Shown here piece after piece: positions 32,410 to 41,084 of a stretch of DNA of 64,000 nucleotides (the stretch's first letter is position 1; each line of letters starts with the position of its first letter). The stretch is from Mesorhizobium tamadayense (lineage in GTDB: Bacteria; Pseudomonadota; Alphaproteobacteria; Rhizobiales; Rhizobiaceae): contig NZ_RQXT01000018.1 in the NCBI RefSeq assembly GCF_003863365.1, forward strand, positions 48,821-112,820, given 5' to 3'. The notes below the pieces were generated by a model. It ran no database searches. It was not told the origin of the DNA and saw only the letters and a list, made by a program, of their open reading frames with translations. The position numbers and the translations under genes are program-made.

Positions 32410-33698
32410 GCGCCGTCACGCAGGAGTTGCCGGCGGCGGCGGTCAACAAGTTGCCGCCTCAGGCGGTCAACGCCAAGCTGATCGCGCTGATTTCGGCGAG
32501 CGCGATCGTCCTCGGCATCCTGCTTTCCGGCTTCGTCATCAGCGAGCCCGCGCCTTACGAACTCTACATGGCCGGGCTGATCGTCGTCTGGTCGCTGTTC
32601 GGTCTGAAAATATCGCGAGCGATATTACCGCTGCTGGTGCTGCTGGTGGCGATGAACATCGGCGGCATGATCGCGATGACGCAGATGGCGGAACTCGCCA
32701 ACACGCCGCTCTATCTCGCTGTCTCGCTGTTTCTCGCCTTCAGCGCGGTCTTCTTCGCCTCGGTGACATCGGTCCAGCCCGACCTCTATCGGCTGATCTT
32801 CATCGCCTATGTGGTGTCGGCGGTGGCCACGTCGCTGCTCGGCATCGCCGGCTATTTCCATGCCTTCCCGGGTGCGGAGATGTTCACCAAATACGACCGC
32901 GCCGCCGGCGCCTTCCAGGACCCGAACGTGTTCGGTCCGTTTCTGGTGCTGCCCGGCACCTACCTGCTCTACCTGCTGCTCACCGGCCCTGTTTCGCGCA
33001 TGCCGCTGCTTGCCGTGCCGCTGCTCGTCATCGCCGCCGGCATCTTCTTCTCCTTCTCGCGCGGTGCCTGGGGCATGTTCGCGGTGTCGGCGGTGCTGCT
33101 CACCGCTTGCCTGTTCCTGCAGAGCGCCAGCGGCATGTTCCGGCTGAGGGTCGTGGTGATGACGATCGCAGCGATCGCGCTGCTGATCATCGCCATCCTC
33201 GTCATCCTGCAACTGCCGGGCGTGTCGGACATGTTCACCCAGCGCGCGCATCTCGAGCAGAGCTACGACACGGCGCGCCTCGGCCGCTTCGCCCGCTACT
33301 CGATCGGCTTCCAGATGGCGCTGGAGCATCCGTTCGGCATCGGCCCTCTGGTGTTCGGCACCATATTCGGTGAGGACACGCACGACATCTGGCTGAAGGC
33401 GCTGATGGACTATGGCTGGCTCGGCTTCGTCTCGTTCCTGACGCTGACGGTATGGACGATTTGCGCCGGCTTCCGCATCCTTCTGCGCGACCGGCCCTGG
33501 CAGCCCTATCTGCTCTGCGCCTATGTCTCCTATCTCGGCAATATCGGCCTCGGCACCTTCATCGACATCGACCACTGGCGTCATCTCTATCTGCTGCTCG
33601 GCCTGATCTGGGGCGCGGTCGCGCTGGAATACCGGCATCAGAAGGAATTGCGGCTGGCGCGGGCCGTTGCCGCCCCGGCAATATCATCGGCAAGATAG
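32406..33698 (+). CDS. O-antigen ligase/Wzy-type polymerase membrane protein
   Basis: A 430-aa protein with about eleven hydrophobic helices and a periplasmic loop RAHLEQSYDTARLGRFARYSIGFQMALEHPFGIGPLVFG, the signature region of Wzy_C/O-antigen-ligase proteins (Arg and His residues conserved). It should polymerise or ligate the glycan at the periplasmic face. Starts with TTG overlapping the previous stop, so its translation depends on coupling. Last gene of the polysaccharide operon; a Wzx flippase is not seen in the window. Confidence 0.88.
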   Translation: MSAVTQELPAAAVNKLPPQAVNAKLIALISASAIVLGILLSGFVISEPAPYELYMAGLIVVWSLFGLKISRAILPLLVLLVAMNIGGMIAMTQMAELANTPLYLAVSLFLAFSAVFFASVTSVQPDLYRLIFIAYVVSAVATSLLGIAGYFHAFPGAEMFTKYDRAAGAFQDPNVFGPFLVLPGTYLLYLLLTGPVSRMPLLAVPLLVIAAGIFFSFSRGAWGMFAVSAVLLTACLFLQSASGMFRLRVVVMTIAAIALLIIAILVILQLPGVSDMFTQRAHLEQSYDTARLGRFARYSIGFQMALEHPFGIGPLVFGTIFGEDTHDIWLKALMDYGWLGFVSFLTLTVWTICAGFRILLRDRPWQPYLLCAYVSYLGNIGLGTFIDIDHWRHLYLLLGLIWGAVALEYRHQKELRLARAVAAPAISSAR

Positions 33699-33711
33699 CC
33701 GCCGAATTCGG

Positions 33712-33740
33712 TTGACCCGCACGGGGTTATCACGATACAT
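33712..33740 (+). promoter_or_regulatory. Promoter of tRNA-Pro
   Basis: TTGACC (33712-33717), then GATACA (33734-33739) with a 16-bp spacer (or ATACAT at 17 bp), ending 12 bp before the mature 5' end of the tRNA. Confidence 0.6.
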
Positions 33741-33751
33741 CGCCACCGGTC

Positions 33752-33828
<77 letters not shown>

Positions 33829-33876
33829 TTTTTAAGCCCGAGACTTGGCCCCCAAAAGTCCTTCTCCGCCACTCCG

Positions 33877-34335
33877 CTACTCGCACACATCGACCCATTT
33901 GGCGCCAACGAGATCGGCCATCCGTTGCGGCGCGATCCGCACCGCAGCGTTGGTGGCGCCGGCGGCGGGGACGACCTCGTCGAAGGCGCGGAGCGTCACG
34001 TCGCAATAGACCGGCAGCGGCGCCGGCAGGCCGAACGGGCAGACGCCGCCCGGCGGATGGCTGGTCGCCGCCAGCACCTGCTCGCCGTCGAGCATGCGCG
34101 GCTTGCCGCCTAGGGTGTCCTTGAACTTGCGGTTGTCGAGCCTGGCGGTGCCGCTGGTCACCACCAGCATGGTCTCATCGCCGACGCGCAGGCAGATGGT
34201 CTTGGCGATCTGCGCCGGCATCACGCCATGCGCCTCCGCCGCCAGCGCCACGGTCGCCGAGCTCGCTTCGGTGACCAGGACCTCGATGTCGGGCGCATGT
34301 TCGGCAAAGAAGGCGCGGACCGATTCCAAGCTCAT
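33877..34335 (-). CDS. YbaK/ProX-type aminoacyl-tRNA deacylase
   Basis: A 152-aa YbaK/aaRS-associated-domain protein. The conserved AQIAKTICLRVGDETMLVVTSGTARLDNRK segment carries the catalytic lysine (AKT), and HPPGGVCPFG is the characteristic GxxP loop. Such proteins hydrolyse mischarged tRNA, especially Cys- or Ala-tRNA(Pro). It sits convergently 48 bp from a tRNA-Pro gene, which is suggestive but may be chance. Start 34335 has GAGG 9 bp upstream; an alternative ATG is at 34356. Confidence 0.88.
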   Translation of the reverse strand: MSLESVRAFFAEHAPDIEVLVTEASSATVALAAEAHGVMPAQIAKTICLRVGDETMLVVTSGTARLDNRKFKDTLGGKPRMLDGEQVLAATSHPPGGVCPFGLPAPLPVYCDVTLRAFDEVVPAAGATNAAVRIAPQRMADLVGAKWVDVCE

Positions 34336-34450
34336 GGGCGAACCCTCGTCAGACATGTTGGCGGACGCCACCCGAATCGCGGCGCCGGTCGGGATTGGCA
34401 CATGGCGCCTCGCCCTTTGGCAAGAGCCAGGGAACTTTGCGCGGAAGGCG

Positions 34451-34490
34451 CAAAAAACCCGCCAGGACGAGGCCGTGGCGGGCTTTTCAT
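34451..34490 (-). terminator. Intrinsic terminator of the HTH gene
   Basis: Stem CCCGCCA (34458-34464) / TGGCGGG (34476-34482); on the minus strand it is followed by a TTTTTT run, 20 nt beyond the gene's stop. Confidence 0.85.
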
Positions 34491-34509
34491 GCCGGACGCT
34501 TCGGCGTCT

Positions 34510-34776
34510 CTATTGTTGTGTGGGCCGATTCTCTTCGGTCGGCACCATTATCAATTCCTCTTCCGGCACCTGCAGCGCGGAAGCGATTCGCCTGAGCTTG
34601 GCGGGGTCGGCGTCCTTGCCGTCCTCGATGTCGACGATCTCGCCCACGGCCAGGCCGCAGGTCAAGGAGAGCTCCTCGATCGTATATCCCCTCGTTTCGC
34701 GCGCGGCCTTCAGCGGATTGAGGCCGGACGCGGCAATGATGTCGTTGGAAACAGCGCTTCTTGCGGTGTTGGGCAT
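34510..34776 (-). CDS. Small helix-turn-helix (XRE-like) regulator
   Basis: An 88-aa single-domain HTH protein: NPLKAARETRGYTIEELSLTCGLAVGEIVDIEDGKDADPAKLRRIASALQVPEEELI matches the Cro/C1 fold. It has no effector domain. Start 34776 (MPNTARS) follows AAGGAG at good spacing. Targets unknown. Monocistronic, with its own terminator. Confidence 0.85.
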   Translation of the reverse strand: MPNTARSAVSNDIIAASGLNPLKAARETRGYTIEELSLTCGLAVGEIVDIEDGKDADPAKLRRIASALQVPEEELIMVPTEENRPTQQ

Positions 34777-35075
34777 GGCAACTCCTTGGGATGAAACAAG
34801 ACAGATAAAATGTGGCGTTGCCTGAGACGGGCGGAGAATGGCCGTTAACAGGTGATTTGCCAAGAGGGACCGTCGCGGCCGTCACGCCATCGTGAACCGG
34901 TGTTCCCGGTCGGAGGCCGCTGGCTCCCGCTATGTAAGGTGGCGAGACGCCCAATCAAGTTCTTTTGAAGCGCTGAAGGCCGGACCCACCGGCATTTTGC
35001 CCGCTCCAGTTCGTTAGCTTTCTGTCGCTGGCCGACGGCGGGGAGGCGCTAGCCCCTTTGAAAGGATCGGATGCC

Positions 35076-35675
35076 ATGAGACTGAAATTATTCGCGATTG
35101 TGCTCGGCACGATTTCAAGCCTTGCCGGCGCCGCGCAGGCGGACACCGTGCGCGTGCGCGGCACGGTGGTCGACCTCGCCGGAACGGCTCTGACGGTGAA
35201 AGTTCGGGAGGGCAAGACCGATACGGTCACCCTTTCGCCCGGCTGGATCATCTCCGGCGTCGCCAAAGCGTCGGCCGCCGATATCAAGCAGGGAGATTTC
35301 CTCGGCATCGCGTCGGTCTCCAAGGCCGACGGCGGCAGCGGTGCGCTGGAAGTCGTGATCTTTCCGGCGGCGTTGAAGGGAACCGGAGAAGGCGACCGCG
35401 ATTGGGATCTGCAGCCCAACAGCCGGATGACCAACGGCACTGTCGCCGACGTCACCGAGGTCAACGGCCGGACCGTGACGCTCACCTATAGCAATGGCCA
35501 GAAGAAGCAGATCGCCATCCCGCAATCGACGCCGATCGTGAAATTCGCGACCGCCAAGCCCGCGGACCTCAAGCCGGGTGCGGCCGTGTTCGTCAGCGCC
35601 GAGCGCGGCAGCGACGGCAAGCTCGTTTCGCGCCGGCTGGTGGTCGGCAATCACGGCGTCGCTCCGCCGATGTGA
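35076..35675 (+). CDS. Periplasmic DUF5666-like beta-rich protein
   Basis: A 199-aa exported protein: signal peptide residues 1-23 (ending AAQA-D), then two OB-like repeats, VRVRGTVVDLAGTALTVKVREGKTDTVTLS and MTNGTVADVTEVNGRTVTLTYSNGQKKQIAIP, typical of DUF5666-like metal- or nucleic-acid-independent beta barrels. Function unknown. The upstream 299-bp gap contains nothing I can support apart from the promoter region of the divergent HTH gene. Confidence 0.75.
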   Translation: MRLKLFAIVLGTISSLAGAAQADTVRVRGTVVDLAGTALTVKVREGKTDTVTLSPGWIISGVAKASAADIKQGDFLGIASVSKADGGSGALEVVIFPAALKGTGEGDRDWDLQPNSRMTNGTVADVTEVNGRTVTLTYSNGQKKQIAIPQSTPIVKFATAKPADLKPGAAVFVSAERGSDGKLVSRRLVVGNHGVAPPM

Positions 35676-35907
35676 GGCGCAGGACCGGCTCACAGCCTGC
35701 AAAATCATGATGCCGAGATATCCTTCGCGCGTCCGGAAGGACGCGCGGCGCAAGGAGCGCCCTGCCGGAAACAATCCAGAAACAAAAATCTACAGTCCGG
35801 AAAAATTGTCGAAAAAATCCAGGAGGATAGTCCCGATCGCGAGGCTTGGATCACCGATTTGGTCCGGTGAATTCCGAAACGCCCGCGTAAAAAGGAAAAA
35901 AGAAGTC

Positions 35908-36096
35908 ATGAAGAAGTCCCTCCTCTCCGCGCTCGGGCTGGCCCTGGCCCTGGCGTTCACCATGCCGATCCTCGGCGCCACCAGCGCCGATGCGGCGCCC
36001 GTGAAGAAGCATCACCATCATCATCACCGCAAGCACCATAGCCGGCACCACCACCATCATCATCACCACAAGAAGATGGTTGCGAAGAAGGCCTGA
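35908..36096 (+). CDS. Small secreted His-rich protein
   Basis: A 62-aa protein: signal peptide (residues 1-29, cleavage after DAA), then a mature part of about 32 residues containing runs of 6 and 8 consecutive His with Lys/Arg between them. Such sequences bind Ni, Zn, Cu or Co in other exported proteins, but a metal role here is inference. An AGGAAAAAAGAAG ribosome site precedes the ATG; a strong terminator follows. Monocistronic, with no metal-transport gene adjacent. Confidence 0.8.
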   Translation: MKKSLLSALGLALALAFTMPILGATSADAAPVKKHHHHHHRKHHSRHHHHHHHHKKMVAKKA

Positions 36097-36111
36097 TTCC
36101 TTCCCACCATG

Positions 36112-36166
36112 CCGATGGGAAGACAGGTCTTCATTAGACCGGGCATGTCTTCCCATCGGAATTTTT
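36112..36166 (+). terminator. Strong terminator after the His-rich gene
   Basis: 14-bp perfect stem CCGATGGGAAGACA (36112-36125) / TGTCTTCCCATCGG (36146-36159), followed by AATTTTTC. The stretch 36167-36508 beyond it holds no recognisable feature. Confidence 0.9.
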
Positions 36167-36508
36167 CGCTTCGCGAGGATAAGGCTTTCCTTCGAGCGCC
36201 TGCTGCCCCTTATGGAGCGCGCAGCCGCATTCGACCCTTCATTATAATCCCGGCCTCTTGCCCGCGACGTGCGGCCGTCGCCATGGCAACCGGCGCCAGG
36301 CGCTGCTGGCCAGATGCGCGGCAAACCAAATCCGAACCCTGACACCTGCCAAAGCAATGCCCACATCCGCCAGGCGAAAAAATCGCAGGGGATATGAACC
36401 TTCCCATTGGAGCCGGCACTAAACGGTCATGGACGCCACGAAGGCGCTCCTCAATCCGACCGGGACGCCGTGAAGGCAATCCCCACAACAATAGAAGGAA
36501 ATGCTCAA

Positions 36509-36769
36509 ATGACCAACATCAAGCGTATCTCGCTCGCCGCTGCCCTCGTCGTCTCGGCTTTCGGCTCGGTCTCGGCGCCGGCTTTTGCCGGCACGCATCC
36601 GACCGGCGACGGCGGCGCGGTCTGCAAGGGCTCGGGCTCCTGTCTGGTGCTGTAGATCGACTGCAAGGGCACCTACACCGACGCCACCGACAAAAACGGC
36701 ACCGTCTACGGCAAGTGCACCCAGGTCATGAAGGTCGATCCCAAGAGCCGTATCAAGCTCGCGAACTGA
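36509..36769 (+). pseudogene. Small secreted Cys protein interrupted by an in-frame TAG
   Basis: ATG at 36509 follows GAAGGA. The first 48 codons give a signal peptide (to AFA, residue 27) and a mature start GTHPTGDGGAVCKGSGSC. A TAG at 36653-36655 is followed in the same frame by 37 further codons (IDCKGTYTDATDKNGTVYGK...KLAN) ending TGA at 36767. Codon use and Lys/Asp content after the TAG look coding, and each half holds two Cys. It looks like a recent nonsense mutation, a sequence error, or possible read-through. Product family not recognised. Confidence 0.65.
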
Positions 36770-36786
36770 TCGCAGTATGGGACATG

Positions 36787-36819
36787 GAAATGGCGGCCGT
36801 TACGGACGGCCGCCATTTC
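36787..36819. terminator. Bidirectional terminator hairpin
   Basis: 14-bp perfect stem GAAATGGCGGCCGT (36787-36800) / ACGGCCGCCATTTC (36806-36819), loop TACGG, between convergent genes. Confidence 0.8.
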
Positions 36820-36840
36820 TGTTTCGCCTCCGTCGAAGGA

Positions 36841-37143
36841 TCAGCGCCGGCTGATGAGAAGGCCGGCAAGCAGCCCGACCACGACCAGCCCCACGGCGGT
36901 CGCGGTGGCCGGATGGTCGCGCGCGGTACGCTCGAGCGCCCTGCCCCTGCGCCTGATTGCCGGCAGTGCCTCGTAGAGGCGGTCGGCGAGTTGCGAATAG
37001 TAGTCGGACGCCGTCTCACGTCCGTCCCCGTAATAGGCGTCGCCGCGTTTGGCCAAGGCTTTCCTGAAATCGCTGAGTTGTCGCGAGAGCGCCGCGACCT
37101 GCCTGTCCAGATCCATATCGGAAAGGGTCGAAAACGATAACAT
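36841..37143 (-). CDS. DUF883-like membrane-anchored protein
   Basis: A 100-aa protein: amphipathic helical N-terminal part (DRQVAALSRQLSDFRKALAKRG), then a C-terminal helix TAVGLVVVGLLAGLLISRR. This resembles the ElaB/YqjD (DUF883) family of tail-anchored, ribosome-associated inner-membrane proteins, though the match is by architecture only. Convergent with the preceding small secreted gene. Confidence 0.65.
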   Translation of the reverse strand: MLSFSTLSDMDLDRQVAALSRQLSDFRKALAKRGDAYYGDGRETASDYYSQLADRLYEALPAIRRRGRALERTARDHPATATAVGLVVVGLLAGLLISRR

Positions 37144-37249
37144 GCCTGATGTCCTTCTCTCGCAGAGAAGGCCTAACGCATGGACGCGGCGGCGAGTTCC
37201 GGCTGTCAGAGACGGTGGCCGTTCAAGCCGCAGAACCGGCTACCGAAGC

Positions 37250-37789
37250 TCAACGCACCTGGTCGAGCAGGCGCTTGCACTCCAAGAGGTCGAAGAGCGC
37301 CTCCTGCAGCAAGGCCCGGTTGTCGCGCGACAATTTCGAGGAGTCCGGCTGCACGGGACCTTCGTCGTCGCCCTTGCCGAGGCCGAAGAAACGGCGGCTG
37401 GGCTTCACCTTGGGCTGTCCGACCAGCGCATCCTCGTCGCCGCGCGGCTGGGCGGCCGCGGTCAGCGGCACCTGCTCGGCCTGCCGGCGTTGCGCGATCG
37501 CCTCGACGGCGGCCATGTCGCCACTTCCGATGGCGACCAGGAAGTGGTTGCCGTTCTCGCGCAACAGCTTCTGCACGCCTTTGATCGTGTAGCCCTGATC
37601 GTAGAGCATATGCCGGATGCCCTTGATCAGTTCGACATCCTGGGGCCGGTAGTAACGGCGGCCGCCGCCACGCTTCATCGGCTTGATCTGGTTGAAACGC
37701 GTTTCCCAGAAACGAAGCACATGCTGCGGCAGGTCGAGATCCTCCGCGACCTCGCTGATGGTGCGGAAAGCATCGGGGCTCTTGTCCAT
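37250..37789 (-). CDS. MerR-family transcriptional regulator
   Basis: A 179-aa protein with an N-terminal MerR winged helix (FRTISEVAEDLDLPQHVLRFWETRF...GGGRRYYRPQDVELIKGIRHMLYDQGYTIKGVQKLL) and a Gln/Ala-rich, variable C-terminus without metal-binding Cys. It is the gene that regularly follows ihfA in Rhizobiales, at the end of the plsX-fabH-ihfA block. Start 37789 preferred to 37813. Effector unknown. Confidence 0.9.
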   Translation of the reverse strand: MDKSPDAFRTISEVAEDLDLPQHVLRFWETRFNQIKPMKRGGGRRYYRPQDVELIKGIRHMLYDQGYTIKGVQKLLRENGNHFLVAIGSGDMAAVEAIAQRRQAEQVPLTAAAQPRGDEDALVGQPKVKPSRRFFGLGKGDDEGPVQPDSSKLSRDNRALLQEALFDLLECKRLLDQVR

Positions 37790-37914
37790 GGGCGAATCCT
37801 CACGCTGGACCACGATCGGAGCTGATCCGAATCGCAGCCTATTTCAGCGGTTTATGAAACGATATTCAAGCCCGGCGTCAAAGCGGGCGGCGGTTTTCAA
37901 CCGGCATTCGCAGG

Positions 37915-38238
37915 CTATTTGCCGCCCTTGCTCTTGCTGCTCTGGTGCGAACGCAGGATGCGGTTCTTCAGCACATTCGACGATTTGAACGTCATCACGC
38001 GGCGCGGAAGGATCGGCACTTCCTCGCCGGTCTTGGGATTGCGGCCGATGCGCTCATTCTTGGAGCGGACATGGAAGGTCGCAAAGGAAGACAGCTTCAC
38101 CGTCTCGCCACGAACGATGGCTTCGCAAATCTCATCCAGCACGGCCTCGACGAGCTCGGCCGATTCAGTTCGCGACAAACCAACCTTGCGGTAAACGGCT
38201 TCAGCTAGGTCGGCACGCGTAAGTGTCTTTCCCCCCAT
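37915..38238 (-). CDS. ihfA: Integration host factor subunit alpha
   Basis: A 107-aa HU/IHF-fold protein: MGGKTLTRADLAEAVYRKVGLSR, VKLSSFATFHVRSKNERIGRNPKTGEEVPI with the intercalating proline in RNPKTGEE. It forms a heterodimer with IhfB and bends DNA. Lies between fabH and the MerR gene on the same strand, as in other alphaproteobacteria. Confidence 0.96.
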   Translation of the reverse strand: MGGKTLTRADLAEAVYRKVGLSRTESAELVEAVLDEICEAIVRGETVKLSSFATFHVRSKNERIGRNPKTGEEVPILPRRVMTFKSSNVLKNRILRSHQSSKSKGGK

Positions 38239-38342
38239 GCGACCGTCCCATCAGCTCAAAAAAACGTAAATCGATACAGGCAACGGCAGAGCCTAAGTAA
38301 TTGATCCGGCAAGGTCAAGGACCGAACCCGCGCGTTCGGCAC

Positions 38343-39314
38343 TTACCAGCGGAGCAACACCGCGCCCCAGGTGAAACCTCCGCCCATCGCCTCGAGCAGA
38401 ACCAGGTCGCCCTTCTTGATGCGGCCGTCGGCGACGGCCACCGACAAGGCGAGCGGCACGGAGGCAGCCGAGGTGTTACCGTGCAAATCGACGGTGACCA
38501 CCACTTTCTGTTCGGCAATCCCGAGCTTCTTGGCGGAAGCGTCAATAATCCGTTTATTGGCCTGATGCGGCACGAACCAATCGAGGTCTTGCGCCGTGAT
38601 GCCCGCCTGGGCAAAGGTCGCCTCGATGACGTCGGTGATCATGCCCACCGCGTGCTTGAACACCTCGCGGCCTTCCATCCTAAGGTGGCCGACCGTTCCG
38701 GTCGTGGATGGGCCGCCATCGACGAAGAGCTTGTCCTTATGGACGCCGTCCGAGCGAAGGCTGGCCGCCAGCACGCCGCGATCGCCGATGCCGCCCTTTC
38801 CCCCCTGCGCTTCCAGCACAACAGCGCCGGCGCCATCGCCAAACAGCACGCAGGTCGAGCGGTCGGTCCAGTCGAGGATGCGCGAGAAGGTTTCGGAGCC
38901 GATCACCAGCACGCGTTTTGCCAGCCCGCCGCAGATATAGAGATCGGCGGTGGCGACCGCATAGACGAAGCCCGAGCATACGGCCTGCAGGTCGAAGGCA
39001 AAGCCGTGATGCATGCCGAGCCGGTTCTGGATATCGACCGCGGTCGCGGGAAACGTGTTGTTGGGCGTCGACGTCGCTAGCACGATCAGGTCGATGTCGG
39101 CAGGCGTCAAGCCGGCGCTGTCGAGCGCGGCGCGCGCGGCGGCCTCGCCCAGCGAAGCCGTCGTCTCGTCATCGGCTGCGACGTGGCGCTGGCGAATGCC
39201 GGTGCGCTGGACGATCCACTCGTCGGAGGTCTCGACCATGCCTTCGAAGTCGGCATTCTTCATGATGCGGCGGGGTAGCGCGGCACCGTTGCCGCGCACG
39301 ACTGATCTGATCAA
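38343..39314 (-). CDS. fabH: Beta-ketoacyl-ACP synthase III
   Basis: A 323-aa condensing enzyme that starts fatty-acid synthesis from acetyl-CoA and malonyl-ACP. Catalytic Cys113 (AVCSGFVYA), His in PHQANKRI (about 250) and Asn in HGNTSAAS (about 280) form the triad; GGGFTWGAVLLRW ends the protein. It begins 10 bp after plsX stops, in one operon. Confidence 0.97.
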   Translation of the reverse strand: MIRSVVRGNGAALPRRIMKNADFEGMVETSDEWIVQRTGIRQRHVAADDETTASLGEAAARAALDSAGLTPADIDLIVLATSTPNNTFPATAVDIQNRLGMHHGFAFDLQAVCSGFVYAVATADLYICGGLAKRVLVIGSETFSRILDWTDRSTCVLFGDGAGAVVLEAQGGKGGIGDRGVLAASLRSDGVHKDKLFVDGGPSTTGTVGHLRMEGREVFKHAVGMITDVIEATFAQAGITAQDLDWFVPHQANKRIIDASAKKLGIAEQKVVVTVDLHGNTSAASVPLALSVAVADGRIKKGDLVLLEAMGGGFTWGAVLLRW

Positions 39315-39323
39315 GGTTCGTTC

Positions 39324-40394
39324 CTATTCCTCGGCGTCGACGGCGACGCCGGATTTCCTGTTTGCCTGGGCATTCGGATTGCGCGCATGGAACAGATCGA
39401 GATCGGCCTCGATCCGGTCAAGCAGATTGTTGCGCACCATGTCGTAGCCGAGCTCGATCGCTGCCGCGAAGCCGTCCGAATCGGCGCCGCCGTGGCTCTT
39501 CACCACAATGCCGTTCAGGCCCAGGAAGACGCCACCATTGGAGCGGCCGACATCCATCTTCTCGCGCAGCCGGTCGAAGGCGCCCTTGGCGAAGACATAA
39601 CCTATTCTTGCCATCAGCGTGCGGCTCATGGCGGCGCGCAGGTAGCCGGCGATCTGCCTTGCCGTGCCCTCCGCGGTCTTGAGCGCGATGTTGCCGGCAA
39701 AGCCTTCGGTCACGACCACGTCGACCGTGCCCTTGCCGATGTCGTCGCCCTCGACGAAGCCGCGGTAGTTCATCGACGCCATGTTGGCCTCGCGCAGCAT
39801 TCGCCCGGCCTCCTTGACCTCCTCCTGGCCCTTGATCTCCTCGACGCCGACATTGAGCAGGCCGACGCTCGGCCGCTCGATGCCGAACACCGAGCGCGCC
39901 ATGCCGGTGCCAAGGATGGCGAAATCGATGAGCTGATGCGCATCCGCGCCGATGGTAGCGCCGACATCGAGCACCACGCTCTCGCCGCGCGTCGTCGGCC
40001 AAAGCGCTGCAATCGCCGGGCGGTCGATGGTGGCCATGGTGCGCAGGCAGAATTTCGACATCGCCATCAGCGCGCCGGTGTTGCCGGCCGAGATGCAGGC
40101 CTGCGCGGTGCCGTTCTTCACCGCCTCGACCGCCTTCCACATCGACGATTTCCAGCGGCCGTGGCGCAGCGCCTGGCTCGGCTTGTCGTCCATCCGCACC
40201 GCGACCTCACAATGGATGAATTCGCTCGCCTCGGCCAGTTTCGGGAACTTGGCGAGCTCGGGACGCACCGCGTCCTCGTGGCCAAAGATGACGAAGCGGA
40301 TGTCAGGGCGGCGGATGGCGACCGTCATCAGCGCCGGGATGACCACGCTTGGTCCGTGATCGCCGCCCATGGCATCGATGGAAATTCTGATCAC
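39324..40394 (-). CDS. plsX: Phosphate acyltransferase PlsX
   Basis: A 356-aa enzyme converting acyl-ACP to acyl-phosphate for phospholipid synthesis. Conserved: MIRISIDAMGGDHGPSVVIPA, SAGNTGALMAMS, GLLNVGVEEIKGQE and VDVVVTEGFAGNIALKTAEG. C-terminal extension is short and polar. Second-to-fourth gene of the CBP3-DUF177-plsX-fabH-ihfA-merR run. Confidence 0.97.
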   Translation of the reverse strand: MIRISIDAMGGDHGPSVVIPALMTVAIRRPDIRFVIFGHEDAVRPELAKFPKLAEASEFIHCEVAVRMDDKPSQALRHGRWKSSMWKAVEAVKNGTAQACISAGNTGALMAMSKFCLRTMATIDRPAIAALWPTTRGESVVLDVGATIGADAHQLIDFAILGTGMARSVFGIERPSVGLLNVGVEEIKGQEEVKEAGRMLREANMASMNYRGFVEGDDIGKGTVDVVVTEGFAGNIALKTAEGTARQIAGYLRAAMSRTLMARIGYVFAKGAFDRLREKMDVGRSNGGVFLGLNGIVVKSHGGADSDGFAAAIELGYDMVRNNLLDRIEADLDLFHARNPNAQANRKSGVAVDAEE

Positions 40395-40524
40395 GCGGTG
40401 TTTTTCTCACGGTTTGCCTGGCTAGCGGCGGGCGCCTGCCGAGGTAAGGGGGCTCGCGACGGTTCGGCGAAAATAGCGGTTTTGGGCTGCCGCACAACCA
40501 ACTTTTCCAAAATCCGGGCCGCCT

Positions 40525-41073
40525 TCAGGATTTTCCGAGCAGCGAACGCAGCTTTTTCTGGAATTCGCTTTCTTCAAGCTGATCGTCGCCCGCGGCCTCG
40601 ATCGAGGCGCCGGGCTTGCGCGGATAAGGGTCGATCGCCAGGACGAAAAACTGTTCGGCAAGCGCGCCGACATCGATGGTGTCGCCGGAAAATGTTTCCG
40701 GGCTATCCGGCCCGTCGGCGTCGAGGACGATCTCGCCACCGCCTTCGAACCCTTCGCGTCCGAGCTTCGAGTGCTCCGGCAAGAACAGCGCCTCGACGGG
40801 CTCGTCTATATGGGCCGCGACCGGATCGAGTGTGACGATGCAGGCCTGGGTGATGTCGGCTTCGACGCGACCGCTGACCTTGACGCCGTTGCGCTTCCAG
40901 GACGCCACATGGAGCTCGGCGCGGTAGCTCTCGACGGAAAGCAGGTCGTGCTCCGCGGCAAGTGCTGCGCGCTGCCGTGCGTCGGCCTCGACCACAACCG
41001 GCAAACCCTTTTGCGGCAGGCGGGCGACATTGGCGAGGAAGGATACGGGGCTTTGCGTTTCGGCGTGTTTCAT
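40525..41073 (-). CDS. DUF177 (YceD-like) protein
   Basis: A 182-aa YceD/DUF177 protein: EADITQACIVTLDPVAAHIDEPVEALFLPE contains the characteristic CxVTLxP segment, and GDTIDVGALAEQFFVLAIDPYPRKPG is conserved. In other bacteria the family adjoins rpmF or plsX and is implicated in 23S rRNA/L32 metabolism. Start 41073 (MKHAETQ). It begins 11 bp after the chaperone gene stops. Confidence 0.9.
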   Translation of the reverse strand: MKHAETQSPVSFLANVARLPQKGLPVVVEADARQRAALAAEHDLLSVESYRAELHVASWKRNGVKVSGRVEADITQACIVTLDPVAAHIDEPVEALFLPEHSKLGREGFEGGGEIVLDADGPDSPETFSGDTIDVGALAEQFFVLAIDPYPRKPGASIEAAGDDQLEESEFQKKLRSLLGKS

Positions 41074-41084
41074 TCTCGCCTCGT

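Noticed and set aside
36407..36508. N-terminal extension of the amber-interrupted gene
   Set aside because: The 34-codon extension is hydrophilic and would bury the signal peptide; the ATG at 36509 has its own ribosome site.
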